DNA of 64,000 nucleotides from a virus. The stretch covers positions 1-64,000 of IMG/VR virus record IMGVR_UViG_3300049001_000029; one strand, 5' to 3'. A program made the position numbers and the translations under genes. This document shows positions 21,241-29,731 of the stretch, one piece after another (the first letter of the stretch is position 1; each line of letters starts with the position of its first letter). A model generated the notes under the pieces. That model was given only the letters and a program-made list of their open reading frames with translations. It was not told the origin of the DNA and searched no databases.

Positions 21241-22085
21241 TGAAACTTCGCGGACAGCTGCCGGATCACTTCGGTGGCGATACGGGAGACATCCGCATCG
21301 GAGATGGCGCCGAAGTCCCCAGCCTCGCCAACGGAGAACGAATCCAACTTCTGCAGAGACTGGTGGATTTCGACATTGTTCCGCAGTAGATACTGAAACA
21401 TGTTGTAGGGGGTGTCCTGGTCGTCGGTCACTCCCCCACCCCAGGCCGGGAGCGGGCTGCACAGCTGGGCGTGCACATCCGACAGCATCTGAGACTCTTC
21501 CGGGGTCATATCGCCCGCTCCTAGCGGTTTCAGCATCCAATTCACGTCACACGAGATACCGCCAACGGTGACAGTTCCCGACGGCCGGTTGTCTTGCCAC
21601 AGTTGCGTGGCCGATCCCAGCACTGGTTGATGTCCGCACTGCCACCAGGCGACGCCCCGTCCGGATGCGGTGCAGGCGTCGATGATTTCTATGAACCCGT
21701 ACACGCCGGTTCGGGCATTGCCGAGTACGTGAATGAACCCGTCAATGTATTCGAGGGCAGTGGGGAGCTGGCCATCTGCGAGGTGGGTATCGACGGAGGC
21801 AAATACAATTCCGTCGTAACCGACCCACTGAGCTCCGGCGAGAGCACGGGTGGCGTACTCGACACCGGACAGGAAGCCGCCGGTGAAGTCGTTCGTGCCG
21901 ATCTCGAAAACTAGGTAGACATCCACACCGGCACTGCGGAGCGCCAGGTATTCGCCGGGGTCCACGTGCTTGGTGCCGAACTGTTCATTAGGGTCATCCA
22001 CATAGCGGATGACAAACGTGTATCCATCAGCCAGGATCGTTGCGGTACCCGGTACGCCAGCTGAGTAGTCCAGTCCCCTATCCAC
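21237..22085 (-). CDS. Endolysin, DUF1906 glycoside-hydrolase-like
   Basis: 282 residues. Residues ~1-190 are a DUF1906 (Rv2525c-like) TIM-barrel domain: MDRGLDYSAGVPGTATILAD, FVIRYVDDP, VDVYLVFEIGTNDF, WQCGHQPVLG, and acidic residues at strand ends. The remaining ~90 residues are helical (MTPEESQMLSDVHAQLCSPL) and could bind the wall or the holin. Position directly before the two holin-type genes supports the lysin role. Domain assignment is from memory of the family. Confidence 0.75.
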   Translation of the reverse strand: MDRGLDYSAGVPGTATILADGYTFVIRYVDDPNEQFGTKHVDPGEYLALRSAGVDVYLVFEIGTNDFTGGFLSGVEYATRALAGAQWVGYDGIVFASVDTHLADGQLPTALEYIDGFIHVLGNARTGVYGFIEIIDACTASGRGVAWWQCGHQPVLGSATQLWQDNRPSGTVTVGGISCDVNWMLKPLGAGDMTPEESQMLSDVHAQLCSPLPAWGGGVTDDQDTPYNMFQYLLRNNVEIHQSLQKLDSFSVGEAGDFGAISDADVSRIATEVIRQLSAKFQ

Positions 22086-22110
22086 CGAGCCTCCTGTTTA
22101 CGGGAAGGGG

Positions 22111-22160
22111 CCGAGCCGCCCCTGGAAGGCAACAGGAGGAAACCTCCAGGGACGGCTCGG
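22111..22160 (-). terminator. Stem-loop upstream of the endolysin
   Basis: CCGAGCCGCCCCTGGA and TCCAGGGACGGCTCGG with one mismatch. It lies between a coiled-coil gene and the endolysin, so it likely reduces or separates lysis-gene expression. Confidence 0.55.
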
Positions 22161-22172
22161 TGTATCGGGGCG

Positions 22173-22553
22173 TTACTTCCGGCGCTTGCCGGAATCCGGG
22201 CCGGGAGCCGGGGCCGGCGGGACCAGCGCGGCGGCCGAGTCCACAGCGGTCTTCATGCTGTCGACCTGCGCCTGAAGACCGGAGATGTCCAGGGCCGGGT
22301 TCTGGTTCTGAAGAGCGGTGATCTCCGCCTGGATACCAGTAACCGCGCTGTTCAGGTCCGAGTTCTCATCGGACAGCGTCTGAGCGAGAGCGTCAAGGTC
22401 GGCCTGCTGTACAGCCACTTTTTCTCCTAATATGTTGATTGACTCTTCCTGGTCCAAAATGTAGGACCAGATTTCATCCAGGTTCCGGCGCAGCTCTGAG
22501 CGCGTGACCAGTTCCCAGTCTTCGGGGTTGAACGGTCTTTCGGGTTGAGCCAT
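22173..22553 (-). CDS. Coiled-coil phage protein with internal start
   Basis: 126 residues. The N-terminal part (FNPEDWELVTRSELRRNLDE) is helical; residues 46-126 match a separate small actinophage protein type (AVQQADLDALAQTLSDENSD) with coiled coil and a Pro-rich tail. AGGAG lies five bases before a GTG at 22418, codon 46, so an 81-residue short form is probably also made. Either a fusion of two genes or a dual-start gene. Confidence 0.65.
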   Translation of the reverse strand: MAQPERPFNPEDWELVTRSELRRNLDEIWSYILDQEESINILGEKVAVQQADLDALAQTLSDENSDLNSAVTGIQAEITALQNQNPALDISGLQAQVDSMKTAVDSAAALVPPAPAPGPDSGKRRK

Positions 22554-22561
22554 GGGCTCTC

Positions 22562-23218
22562 CTAGTTCGTGTTACTACTGCCGACCAGGTCAGAGACGAC
22601 CATGATTTGGTTGAGATAGTTGTGGTGTGCGGCGTCTAGGGTTCCGCCGCAGGTCACGAGCGTCAGTCGTGGTGTCGGAAAATCGCCCCACACCGTTGAC
22701 GCCGGGAACGCGGTTTTCTTCGGCGCCAACGTTTCGGTCACCTTGAAAACCTGCGTAATGTTGTCGGCTAGGTCGACGTCGATTTCGTCGCCGACTTTCA
22801 CGTTGAAATGCACATCGCCGGTGCCGCTGACTTTGGCCAATGAATAGAAGCCGCCCCGGTGGCCGCCACCGTTGACATGACTGACGATGACGGAGCCGCC
22901 CGGTTGACCCGGTGAGGGCTGCCCACACTTGGGTAGACCGTTGGGGCAGTACCACCCATACCTGGCCGGAGATTTGACGTCAGGCACCTGCATGGTGCCG
23001 TCGGACGCCAACCCCAACGGCTCAAACGGTTCGTTCGACAGTTTTTTCGAGTCGAGACCGATCGACGGTATCCGCAGCCCCGTTGGGGCTGGTGTCGCCG
23101 AAGCCGGTTTCGGTGCCAGCCCCGGCCGCAGGGTGGCCGGGTTCGACACCCCGGCCGGCCCGCAGCCGCCCAGACAAGCCACGACAGCGGCAACCGCTAT
23201 CGCAACCCGGAATGTCAC
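22562..23218 (-). CDS. Class F-like sortase, lipoprotein
   Basis: 218 residues, GTG overlapping the upstream stop as GTGA. Signal peptide with lipobox LGGC (Cys19), Pro/Ala linker, then a sortase barrel: GLRIPSIGLDS start, catalytic His114 in IVSHVNGGGHRG, Cys190 in TLVTCGG. The third catalytic residue, an Arg that normally follows the Tyr after TLVTC in class E/F enzymes, seems replaced: the sequence reads HHNYLNQIMVV. Sortases attach proteins to the wall; here it follows two secreted proteins in one operon. Confidence 0.7.
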   Translation of the reverse strand: MTFRVAIAVAAVVACLGGCGPAGVSNPATLRPGLAPKPASATPAPTGLRIPSIGLDSKKLSNEPFEPLGLASDGTMQVPDVKSPARYGWYCPNGLPKCGQPSPGQPGGSVIVSHVNGGGHRGGFYSLAKVSGTGDVHFNVKVGDEIDVDLADNITQVFKVTETLAPKKTAFPASTVWGDFPTPRLTLVTCGGTLDAAHHNYLNQIMVVSDLVGSSNTN

Positions 23219-24084
23219 CACTGTTCGAGCGGCACACTGCCGTCTCCGGTGTCGATGCCCTTGGACACGTTTGGCACCGGTGCGGGGTTGACATACACCG
23301 GTGCCGGGGCCTGCTCGGTGACCGTCGCCGGTGTCGAGTTCGGGACTGGCGCCGTCAACGCGGACGGGGCGGCGCAGCCGCAGGCGGCAGGCGCCTCCTG
23401 CACGGTGATGTTGTTGATTGTGGTTGGGGTTGAACAGGTGGTGTTGCTGGTTGTGCGCACGTTGTTGCCCCGCAGGTACACGTCCCGCCAATGGTCACGG
23501 TCCGCCTGCAGGGAACGCAGCTGACCGATCTGCACCGTGTTCAGCACTCGGAGGCCCCGGTACTGGGTGGCCAGCGAGTTCCACCGGTTAACCCGATCCG
23601 TGTAGTTCTGGTAGGCGGTGGTCACGGTGGTGCAGTTACCGTCGACCGTAGTGTTCGTGGTCGTGTTGCACGCCTGGTGCAGCTGGACGAACCGGGCTTG
23701 CGGGTTGGGACCGAACACAGTGCCGAACCGGTCCCGGTACACCTGGTTGCGCAGCACGAAGGTGCTGTAGTCCGGAGAGCTACACACATCGAGCTGCGGG
23801 CCGCCGTCCAGAATCACTACGTGACCGTTGAACCGATCGTTGAAGTGATTTCCTACGGGGAATCCGGGGCGGGCAGGCAGCGGGTCGCTACATGACGTCT
23901 CGGTGCCTGTGATAGTGCACGGCGGCAGCGTGCGACCCGGCAGCGTGGGGGTGCACGTAGTGGACCCGGCGGCTGGGGTACACGACGGCGGGGTTGGGTC
24001 GTGATGCCCGGCCGCGCCGGCTACACCCCCGAACCCGAAGACGCTCAGGCCGCTTATGGCCAGGGTGATGATGGTCTTACGCAT
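23215..24084 (-). CDS. Secreted protein, partner of the sortase
   Basis: 289 residues from the ATG at 24084 with GGAGG upstream. Signal peptide (MRKTIITLAISGLSVFGFGG), a Pro/Thr/Cys-rich segment, a central domain (NHFNDRFNGHVVILDGGPQL ... VYRDRFGTVF), a helical segment with Arg/Trp, and a Pro/Val-rich tail ending SVPLEQW. No LPxTG-like sorting signal is visible. Overlaps the next gene (sortase) as GTGA. Likely a surface or wall protein made in the lysogen or virion. Confidence 0.6.
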   Translation of the reverse strand: MRKTIITLAISGLSVFGFGGVAGAAGHHDPTPPSCTPAAGSTTCTPTLPGRTLPPCTITGTETSCSDPLPARPGFPVGNHFNDRFNGHVVILDGGPQLDVCSSPDYSTFVLRNQVYRDRFGTVFGPNPQARFVQLHQACNTTTNTTVDGNCTTVTTAYQNYTDRVNRWNSLATQYRGLRVLNTVQIGQLRSLQADRDHWRDVYLRGNNVRTTSNTTCSTPTTINNITVQEAPAACGCAAPSALTAPVPNSTPATVTEQAPAPVYVNPAPVPNVSKGIDTGDGSVPLEQW

Positions 24085-24337
24085 GGTGGTGTCCTCCGTG
24101 GAACGGCGCGTGCGGCGCCGGGTGGTGGAAGTGGCTGAAAACGCTGTGCAGCCACACGCCGGGGTGAAACCAACTGTCCGGATGAATCGGTGCGTCGATG
24201 ACGCAGTGGTGGCCGTCCCAGTGGTGATGGGGTCCGCAACCTGGGTGCGGCACATCGGCCAGCGCGGTTCCGCTGGACAGCGCCACGCCACCCGCCACCA
24301 ACGCGGCAGCACAGATTGACACAACTAGACGTCGCAT
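24077..24337 (-). CDS. Secreted histidine-rich protein
   Basis: 86 residues, AGGAGAGG upstream. Signal peptide (MRRLVVSICAAALVAGGVAL, cleavage near ALA-DV), then a mature part with about 20 His in 60 residues (GCGPHHHWDGHHCV, FSHFHHPAPHAPFHGGHHHA). Likely binds metal outside the cell. First of the three-gene secreted/sortase operon. Confidence 0.65.
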   Translation of the reverse strand: MRRLVVSICAAALVAGGVALSSGTALADVPHPGCGPHHHWDGHHCVIDAPIHPDSWFHPGVWLHSVFSHFHHPAPHAPFHGGHHHA

Positions 24338-24368
24338 TGTTTCCTCTCCTGTTCTTTCGTTTCCCGGT

Positions 24369-25418
24369 TTAGCTGCCCATGCCGGCGATGATCGCCCAGC
24401 AGGTTATGGCGCTATTCACCGTCGTCCAGTAGCCGTACTTGCGGTATATGGCGGCTGCCTGCTTGTCCTCGGCTCGCACATTCGGCCCATTCATTTGCGG
24501 GTCTGACGCGTTGCGCACCGACAGCCACGGCGGGGGTGCTTCCATCGAGGAGCACACCAACCCGAGCGCGGCATCATCCATCTCCACCGCTCGCGCGGTG
24601 GGTTCATAGGCGCGTAGTCCGTAGTGGTCGGCGGCATCGTCGAACGCGAAAAAGTCAGTGGTGATGGTCTCGACGTCGGTGTCGATTGAGTCGATCACCA
24701 GGGGGGTCCGGATGGCTGTAGGGAGTTTCGCGGCGTTGGCTTTGAGCAGGGACTTCTCGCACACGCCGAGGTACCGCTGGACATCGAAGTCGCTGAGTAG
24801 CCGCTGGCCACCGTCGGAGGTGTGGGTCGCTTGCGCCCACTTCTGAGACTTGAACTTGGTGGTGCAGTCCCACCGCAGCTTCGACGTCACAATCACATCG
24901 CCGAGCAGCGTGTCAGCACCCACCCCGCCAGCGGTGCCGGTGGTGAGTACTAGCCTCGGCCGCACCTGTTCGATCATTTGCGCCCACAGGCCGGCCATCG
25001 GCAGTCGCGGGCCGTCCGTGGACGGGTGGAAGTTGGATTTCACCAGGACCACGGTCGTGTTGCCGATCTCCGTGCTCTGGTCACCGATTTGGCAGAGCGC
25101 CCACCGAGCGGCACATCCCTCCCGCAGCGCCGGTGCCCCCTTCCCGAGCATCGGCTTCAGATTGGCCCAGTTGTTCTTGTAGGCCGTCCAGTCGGCGGCG
25201 GCATGGCCCGGGGTCAGGACGTCGGCCAACGCTTCACCCTCAGCGACCGTGTAGGTCACCACCAGTACATCGGCGACCGGCAACGCGTCCTGAGGCTGCG
25301 GCGCCGGCTCAAGTGGCAACCACTTAGGTGCGCCGGGATCGGCCGGCCACGGGATGGGGTCCGGTCTCAACCCGGGTACATCGTCTTTCGGGTTGTACTC
25401 GATGTTAACGGAAGTCAT
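24369..25418 (-). CDS. Nucleoside phosphorylase-superfamily protein
   Basis: 349 residues. The ~60-residue Pro-rich start is followed by a PNP/MTAN-like Rossmann-type fold: VADVLVVTYTVAEGEALADV, RLVLTTGTAGGVGADTLLGD, VIVTSKLRWDC, FFAFDD, ARAVEMDDAALGLVCSS, PWLSVRNASDPQ. The ME(M)D and final SD residues resemble the nucleoside-binding signature. Such enzymes cleave N-glycosidic bonds; stand-alone versions also occur in defence systems. In a late operon it is an unexpected cargo gene. Confidence 0.7.
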   Translation of the reverse strand: MTSVNIEYNPKDDVPGLRPDPIPWPADPGAPKWLPLEPAPQPQDALPVADVLVVTYTVAEGEALADVLTPGHAAADWTAYKNNWANLKPMLGKGAPALREGCAARWALCQIGDQSTEIGNTTVVLVKSNFHPSTDGPRLPMAGLWAQMIEQVRPRLVLTTGTAGGVGADTLLGDVIVTSKLRWDCTTKFKSQKWAQATHTSDGGQRLLSDFDVQRYLGVCEKSLLKANAAKLPTAIRTPLVIDSIDTDVETITTDFFAFDDAADHYGLRAYEPTARAVEMDDAALGLVCSSMEAPPPWLSVRNASDPQMNGPNVRAEDKQAAAIYRKYGYWTTVNSAITCWAIIAGMGS

Positions 25419-25740
25419 CTATTCCCTCTTCGCCTAGGCGGCGCCGTAAACGAACATCGGCGAACGAGTTGAGTTGCCACATGATCTGTATTCCGGAGAA
25501 GAGTATTAATGTGGCCGCCGGAAACGACCGGTGCCATGTCAACATCGCCAAACCCAACAGCACATACAGCGTGGCCCCGGCGACACGGCACCTCGCCGTT
25601 CGCAGCAACCCGCGATGCACCATTTTCTTTTGCGGGTCTGTGGGTGGCGATCCGAGACGCCGCCAGCCGGACACCTGCACGACAAGACTGAACAGTGACA
25701 CCCCGACCAGGACTTCCGCCAACACCCGTTGGGCTATCAC
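25405..25740 (-). CDS. Membrane protein (111 aa)
   Basis: GTG at 25740 overlaps the upstream stop as GTGA. Three hydrophobic stretches (EVLVGVSLFSLVVQV, VAGATLYVLLGLAML,TLILFSGIQIMWQL) and a basic end. Second of three consecutive small membrane genes; role unknown. Confidence 0.6.
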   Translation of the reverse strand: MIAQRVLAEVLVGVSLFSLVVQVSGWRRLGSPPTDPQKKMVHRGLLRTARCRVAGATLYVLLGLAMLTWHRSFPAATLILFSGIQIMWQLNSFADVRLRRRLGEEGIDDFR

Positions 25741-26084
25741 CGTGGCGGTTCTGGTGTCTGGTACCTGGGTTGTAGCTGGGAGGACAGAAACAACACTGTC
25801 CGCTCTAGCTCGCCTATGCGCTCCCGCGCTTGGTTCATCTCCCGCGCATGCTCGTCCTTCATGACCGCGATCTTCTTTTTGAACTCGTCTTCCACACCGG
25901 TCAGTTCCGCCCTCAACTGGTCGCGTTCCTTCTGCAACACAGTGGTGATGCCCTGCCACGACACGAGTTCGGTGGACGCGTTGTCCTGTTTCGTCTGGCG
26001 CCACCGCAGAAGCAAGGGGACCATCACAGGGGACAATGCGGTGACGATGACCGCGAACACCGATGTGATCTCTACGGGGGTCAC
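25737..26084 (-). CDS. Membrane-anchored coiled-coil protein
   Basis: 115 residues: N-terminal helix (ITSVFAVIVTALSPVMVPLL) then a long charged coiled coil (ERDQLRAELTGVEDEFKKKI ... ARERIGELERTVLF). The design resembles phage membrane proteins that span the periplasm or wall zone (spanin-like), but these are not established for actinophages. Coupled by ATGA and GTGA to its neighbours. Confidence 0.6.
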   Translation of the reverse strand: MTPVEITSVFAVIVTALSPVMVPLLLRWRQTKQDNASTELVSWQGITTVLQKERDQLRAELTGVEDEFKKKIAVMKDEHAREMNQARERIGELERTVLFLSSQLQPRYQTPEPPR

Positions 26085-26512
26085 GGTGCGACTGGCAGCG
26101 TCGGCCGGTGCCCGTCGTCGATATCGACAGCGGACCTAACTAACAGAGCCAGATAAACCCCCCAAGATGCAACGTTGACGATGGTCGTACCGGAATCTGT
26201 CAGGTAGCGGATGACGAATGCACCCAGCCACACAGTGGTCAGAGCGATGGCGAACGTGTGCGCGACGATCAACAGTGTCCGTCTGCGTCTTCGCCACAAA
26301 GACAACCCCAACGTGGCGGCGGCCAGTAGGTACACGATTCCCCATATCTTTTGGTCGAGCATGTCGAGCAGCAGTCCGTAAGACGGGGTGGCGTCGTATC
26401 TCTCCGGCTGCAGTATCAGTGTCACGCCGATCGCCGCGTAGGAGATGATGACGATTACCGTGCTGACCCACCACGCGTACGGCGGGGCGAGCCGATGCCG
26501 GTGGCTAGACAC
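26081..26512 (-). CDS. Four-helix membrane protein
   Basis: 143 residues with about four membrane helices (WWVSTVIVIISYAAIGVTLI, WGIVYLLAAATLGLSLW, ILIVAHTFAIALTTVWLGAF, VASWGVYLALLVRSAV) and Arg-rich loops. Third of the small membrane genes between tail and secreted-protein genes. Function unknown. Confidence 0.6.
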   Translation of the reverse strand: MSSHRHRLAPPYAWWVSTVIVIISYAAIGVTLILQPERYDATPSYGLLLDMLDQKIWGIVYLLAAATLGLSLWRRRRRTLLIVAHTFAIALTTVWLGAFVIRYLTDSGTTIVNVASWGVYLALLVRSAVDIDDGHRPTLPVAP

Positions 26513-26816
26513 TGAAGGACTCGAACGGTGAAATGTGCTGTCCCATGATCACAATGTCGCCGTTTTGGGGTATGTGCACCCAACATGTATGCCCCGGCTG
26601 GGGAAGATGCGCCGGGGAATACGCTTGGATGTAGGAGACGGTGGGGATTTCCACGAGTGATCCCGCGAGGGTGAGGCTGCACGTTTTCGATCCGTGGTCC
26701 GCGTAGGAAATCGTCCCCTGGGTTGACATGACCGGGAACTGGCGGGGAACGCGGACCTGCATGTCACGGCGCGCCAAGATACGAGCCAGCTCGTCGATGG
26801 TGGGATCACGACGCAC
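26505..26816 (-). CDS. Tail tip / baseplate OB-fold-like protein
   Basis: 103 residues, GTG at 26816 with AAAGGAGG seven bases upstream. The second half reads as a small beta-barrel (TQGTISYADHGSKTCSLTLA ... HIPQNGDIVIMGQH), as in short phage proteins next to the minor tail genes. Probably a small tail-tip subunit. Confidence 0.6.
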   Translation of the reverse strand: MRRDPTIDELARILARRDMQVRVPRQFPVMSTQGTISYADHGSKTCSLTLAGSLVEIPTVSYIQAYSPAHLPQPGHTCWVHIPQNGDIVIMGQHISPFESFSV

Positions 26817-26829
26817 AGCAGCACCTCCT

Positions 26830-28884
26830 TTAGCTTGTTGATTGCCGGTACACGGTGGACTGCTGCGCCTCGGCCCCCGACAGTGGCGTCGTGATGGCGT
26901 TGAGGAGGTAGTTGCCAGATGCTTTCGCTTCGGTGATGTTGACGGACACGATGTCGCCGGGTTCCAGCGCGGCCATCGGGACATTCGTCAACACGGTGGT
27001 GTCACACGCCCCCAATACTTGCCGTAGCAGCGCATCAGCCGCTGCCTGGGCCTGCGTGGTTGTGGTGATCGCTGCCGATTGGAAGTAGTACGACTTGACC
27101 CCGTACGAACCGTGGATATAGGTGGGAGAGTTGGGGTCGTCGTCGTAGGCGACAGCTGAGACGGGAACGCTGTTTGATGTGGATACTCCGGTGACAACTA
27201 CATAGTTATAGGTTGTTTGGTCGTTCAGGGTGCGTTGCACCGATACGACGGTGGGTTTCATGCCGTCGTTGAACTCCCACACCGGTGTGCCTTTGGACGG
27301 GTCCGGGGCTGGTCGGAACGTGACCACCCCGTTGGCATCAAAGAACACTTCGTAACCGATCGCTGCGGCTAGGTCCATCGCATCTTGCCAAGGATCGTTT
27401 CCCTGAGCTGTCCCAAAGACTAGCTGTGTAGTTGTCTCGACTGTGGACGCGAAATTGTAAGTGAGTCCGGGGAATCGGTTGTCGATGATTTCCCGGATGG
27501 CGTCGGCGCGGTTTGTGTTGTAAGGAATGAAGAACACATCATTCCAGGCGTTACGTGCGACCCCAAGGGATAGGTCGGTACCGGTAATGCTGATGGAGAG
27601 ACCGCCGCCGGTGTTTCCGCCTCCGGTTCCGGTGACGCCGTCCCCGCCGCCCGATGATCCTCCTGAGCCACCTGTGGTTCCTCCTGTCACGGTAATGTCG
27701 ACTTCATCGATCAGGAACACACCGAGGCTGACTAGCTCGTCGTTGTATGAGTCGAACGACATGTCGGCTTTCAGCCACGCCACTTGTGGGGTCGGGTCAG
27801 TGACAGCCGCCCGCACCGCAATCACTTTCGTCAGTACGGTTTTCGCGGTCGTGTTCCCCGGCAGCAAGTTCGGGATCGCGCCGCCGTTGGTGCAGCGCTG
27901 GAAGGTGGCGCCGTTGTTGATGCTGGTGTGCACAAACACGTCCGACCCAGCCGCATAGGTAGTGGCGCTCCACGACACCTTCGACGCCGTCACCGGCAAC
28001 CCGGGCAGCAGGATCGGCTGCGACAAGCTGTCCCCGTAGAGGGGGGTGAACACCGGGAACGCCAGGTCAACCTCGGGTGTTGCGGCATTCAGGAACGACG
28101 TGACCAAGGACTGGTTCGCCGCTGTAACCGCGTTCGCCGTGTCAACCTCGGCCGTAGCCACCGTGAGCGCGGTGGATACGTCGGGGGTAGCACCGAAGAA
28201 TAAAGTGCAACCCGCCAGTGTCGTCGGGTTAGCTGCTTTACTTGTCGGAGCTGTTGTTCCGCTTCCCGTCGGGAAGGAGATTCCCGCCAGTAACGCGCCC
28301 GCATCGGTCGATAGGTTGCTGTAATTTGCCCCTGAGTTTCCTGAATCAAAAATGGGGGTGTAGCCAGTGGGGGTGACGAGTCCCTGGGCTGCGGCGAACC
28401 CGGCGTAGATAGCGGTGCCAACAGCCGGGACTGTCATGCTACTGATGGGTGCTGTTGTATCGCCAGCTTCGTCCGCGTTGAACCCAGCGTGGAAGTTGGT
28501 ACCTGAGAAACTGGCGTTGTGCTTTCTTACAGTGAAAAATATACTACCCCAGTTACTCAGCGTGTTTGTGCCAAGTGTAATAAATTCACTGAAGTCAGCT
28601 GACGTTTGGGTAAGCGGTAGCGAGATCGCCCAAATACCTATAGCATAATTATTACCGGCTGGGGTGTATACAAAAGATCCGTTGATGGTCCACGGTCCGA
28701 ATGACGCGCCAATAGTGGTAGCGTTACCAGGAGTGTCGGCCGTGAACATGGCATAAATGACACCCACACGCAGGTCACCTGGCGTAAAGTTCCCACCTAC
28801 GGTTAATGGGTATCCGACGTTATTTTCAATTGAAGTGGAAATTTCGACATCGTAAAACTCTAGGGGATACGAGTAAGTGGTCAT
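26830..28884 (-). CDS. Minor tail protein, C-terminal DUF5047-like hub
   Basis: 684 residues in three parts: an N-terminal ~230-residue beta domain; a middle domain (~235-370, LPVTASKVSWSATTYAAGSD); and from ~375 a tail-hub part that begins ELVSLGVFLIDEVDITV, passes a Gly-rich linker and continues ARNAWNDVFFIPYNTNRADA with DPWQDAMDLAAAIGYEVFFD. That last part is how DUF5047-type minor tail proteins normally continue after the N-terminal domain, which here is a separate gene at 29342. So the canonical protein appears split and decorated. Confidence 0.65.
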   Translation of the reverse strand: MTTYSYPLEFYDVEISTSIENNVGYPLTVGGNFTPGDLRVGVIYAMFTADTPGNATTIGASFGPWTINGSFVYTPAGNNYAIGIWAISLPLTQTSADFSEFITLGTNTLSNWGSIFFTVRKHNASFSGTNFHAGFNADEAGDTTAPISSMTVPAVGTAIYAGFAAAQGLVTPTGYTPIFDSGNSGANYSNLSTDAGALLAGISFPTGSGTTAPTSKAANPTTLAGCTLFFGATPDVSTALTVATAEVDTANAVTAANQSLVTSFLNAATPEVDLAFPVFTPLYGDSLSQPILLPGLPVTASKVSWSATTYAAGSDVFVHTSINNGATFQRCTNGGAIPNLLPGNTTAKTVLTKVIAVRAAVTDPTPQVAWLKADMSFDSYNDELVSLGVFLIDEVDITVTGGTTGGSGGSSGGGDGVTGTGGGNTGGGLSISITGTDLSLGVARNAWNDVFFIPYNTNRADAIREIIDNRFPGLTYNFASTVETTTQLVFGTAQGNDPWQDAMDLAAAIGYEVFFDANGVVTFRPAPDPSKGTPVWEFNDGMKPTVVSVQRTLNDQTTYNYVVVTGVSTSNSVPVSAVAYDDDPNSPTYIHGSYGVKSYYFQSAAITTTTQAQAAADALLRQVLGACDTTVLTNVPMAALEPGDIVSVNITEAKASGNYLLNAITTPLSGAEAQQSTVYRQSTS

Positions 28885-28885
28885 A

Positions 28886-29341
28886 TCAGGTCGCCGGTGC
28901 CAGACCGCCTGACGGCAGCGTAACCAGATAATCGGTGCCCTGCGTGGGGGTCGTGAGGTCGCAATGGATAAGCGGCAGGATTCCGCTGTCCAGGGTTGAC
29001 GACGTGGGCTTGTAGCAGACGAGGAATTTCGTCATGGTGTTGTTCAATGTTCCGCCTGCCGCTGACCAGGTGGGGTTACCGAATGCCAAGGTCTGGGAGA
29101 ACGTCGTCGTCGAGGTCGTGATCGTGATACCTGTGGTTACTGTCTTGCGCGCGTAGTTGGTAAAGGTAGCCTCGGTGTAGAGGGACAGGATTGCGGCAAG
29201 CGTCGGCTGGTTTCGCAGGGTGTTGTCGACGACTGTCGTGGTGTTGTTCAGCAGTACCAGCAGCAACGCATCTGTGCCGATCGGCAACATGGCCTTTTCG
29301 ATGAAACGGCCCTTGGCGCTCGTGAATACCTGAGTTGCCAC
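28886..29341 (-). CDS. Tail-associated protein between DUF5047 halves
   Basis: 151 residues, MATQVFTSAKGRFIEKAMLP, beta-rich with Thr runs, ends SGGLAPAT. Lies exactly between the N-terminal (29342) and C-terminal (26830) parts of the split minor tail protein with spacers of one base or less, so it was probably inserted as a unit. Exact role unknown. Confidence 0.6.
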   Translation of the reverse strand: MATQVFTSAKGRFIEKAMLPIGTDALLLVLLNNTTTVVDNTLRNQPTLAAILSLYTEATFTNYARKTVTTGITITTSTTTFSQTLAFGNPTWSAAGGTLNNTMTKFLVCYKPTSSTLDSGILPLIHCDLTTPTQGTDYLVTLPSGGLAPAT

Positions 29342-29722
29342 TTAACTTACTCCGTAGGCTAGAACAAGATTCCCGGTGGCCGGATCAACCGTCATGCCCT
29401 GATTCGTGCGCTGCGCCCACGTGGCCGGACTGTTGTCGTAGTCCTCAACAAGCTGCACACCGGGGATGCGCACACCCAGGAACAACTGCAGCTGGGTCCC
29501 GAACAGCAGGCTGGTTGCGTCTTCCGGGGTGTATTTCCCTGTGGGGTCGGCGATGCTGATGGTGCATTGCCTCAGGTTCGCCGCTGTCCGGTCGGCTGTG
29601 ACCTCTCCATCGAAAACGGGGAGTATCGCCACGACTTTCCCGTCTTTAATGACATTGACCAGCGCGACGGACTGGTGAGAGGTTTGGACAGCTGTCTGAT
29701 AAGCATCAGAGGTGGGGAGCAT
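29342..29722 (-). CDS. DUF5047-like N-terminal minor tail protein
   Basis: 126 residues. MLPTSDAYQTAVQTSHQSVA, ... VKDGKVVAILPVFDGEVTAD-type start and TISIADPTGKYTPEDATSLL match the opening of DUF5047 minor tail proteins, which are normally several hundred residues long; this one stops after a short TWAQRTNQGMTVDPATGNLV segment. See 26830 for the rest. Confidence 0.65.
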   Translation of the reverse strand: MLPTSDAYQTAVQTSHQSVALVNVIKDGKVVAILPVFDGEVTADRTAANLRQCTISIADPTGKYTPEDATSLLFGTQLQLFLGVRIPGVQLVEDYDNSPATWAQRTNQGMTVDPATGNLVLAYGVS

Positions 29723-29731
29723 TCATTCCTC

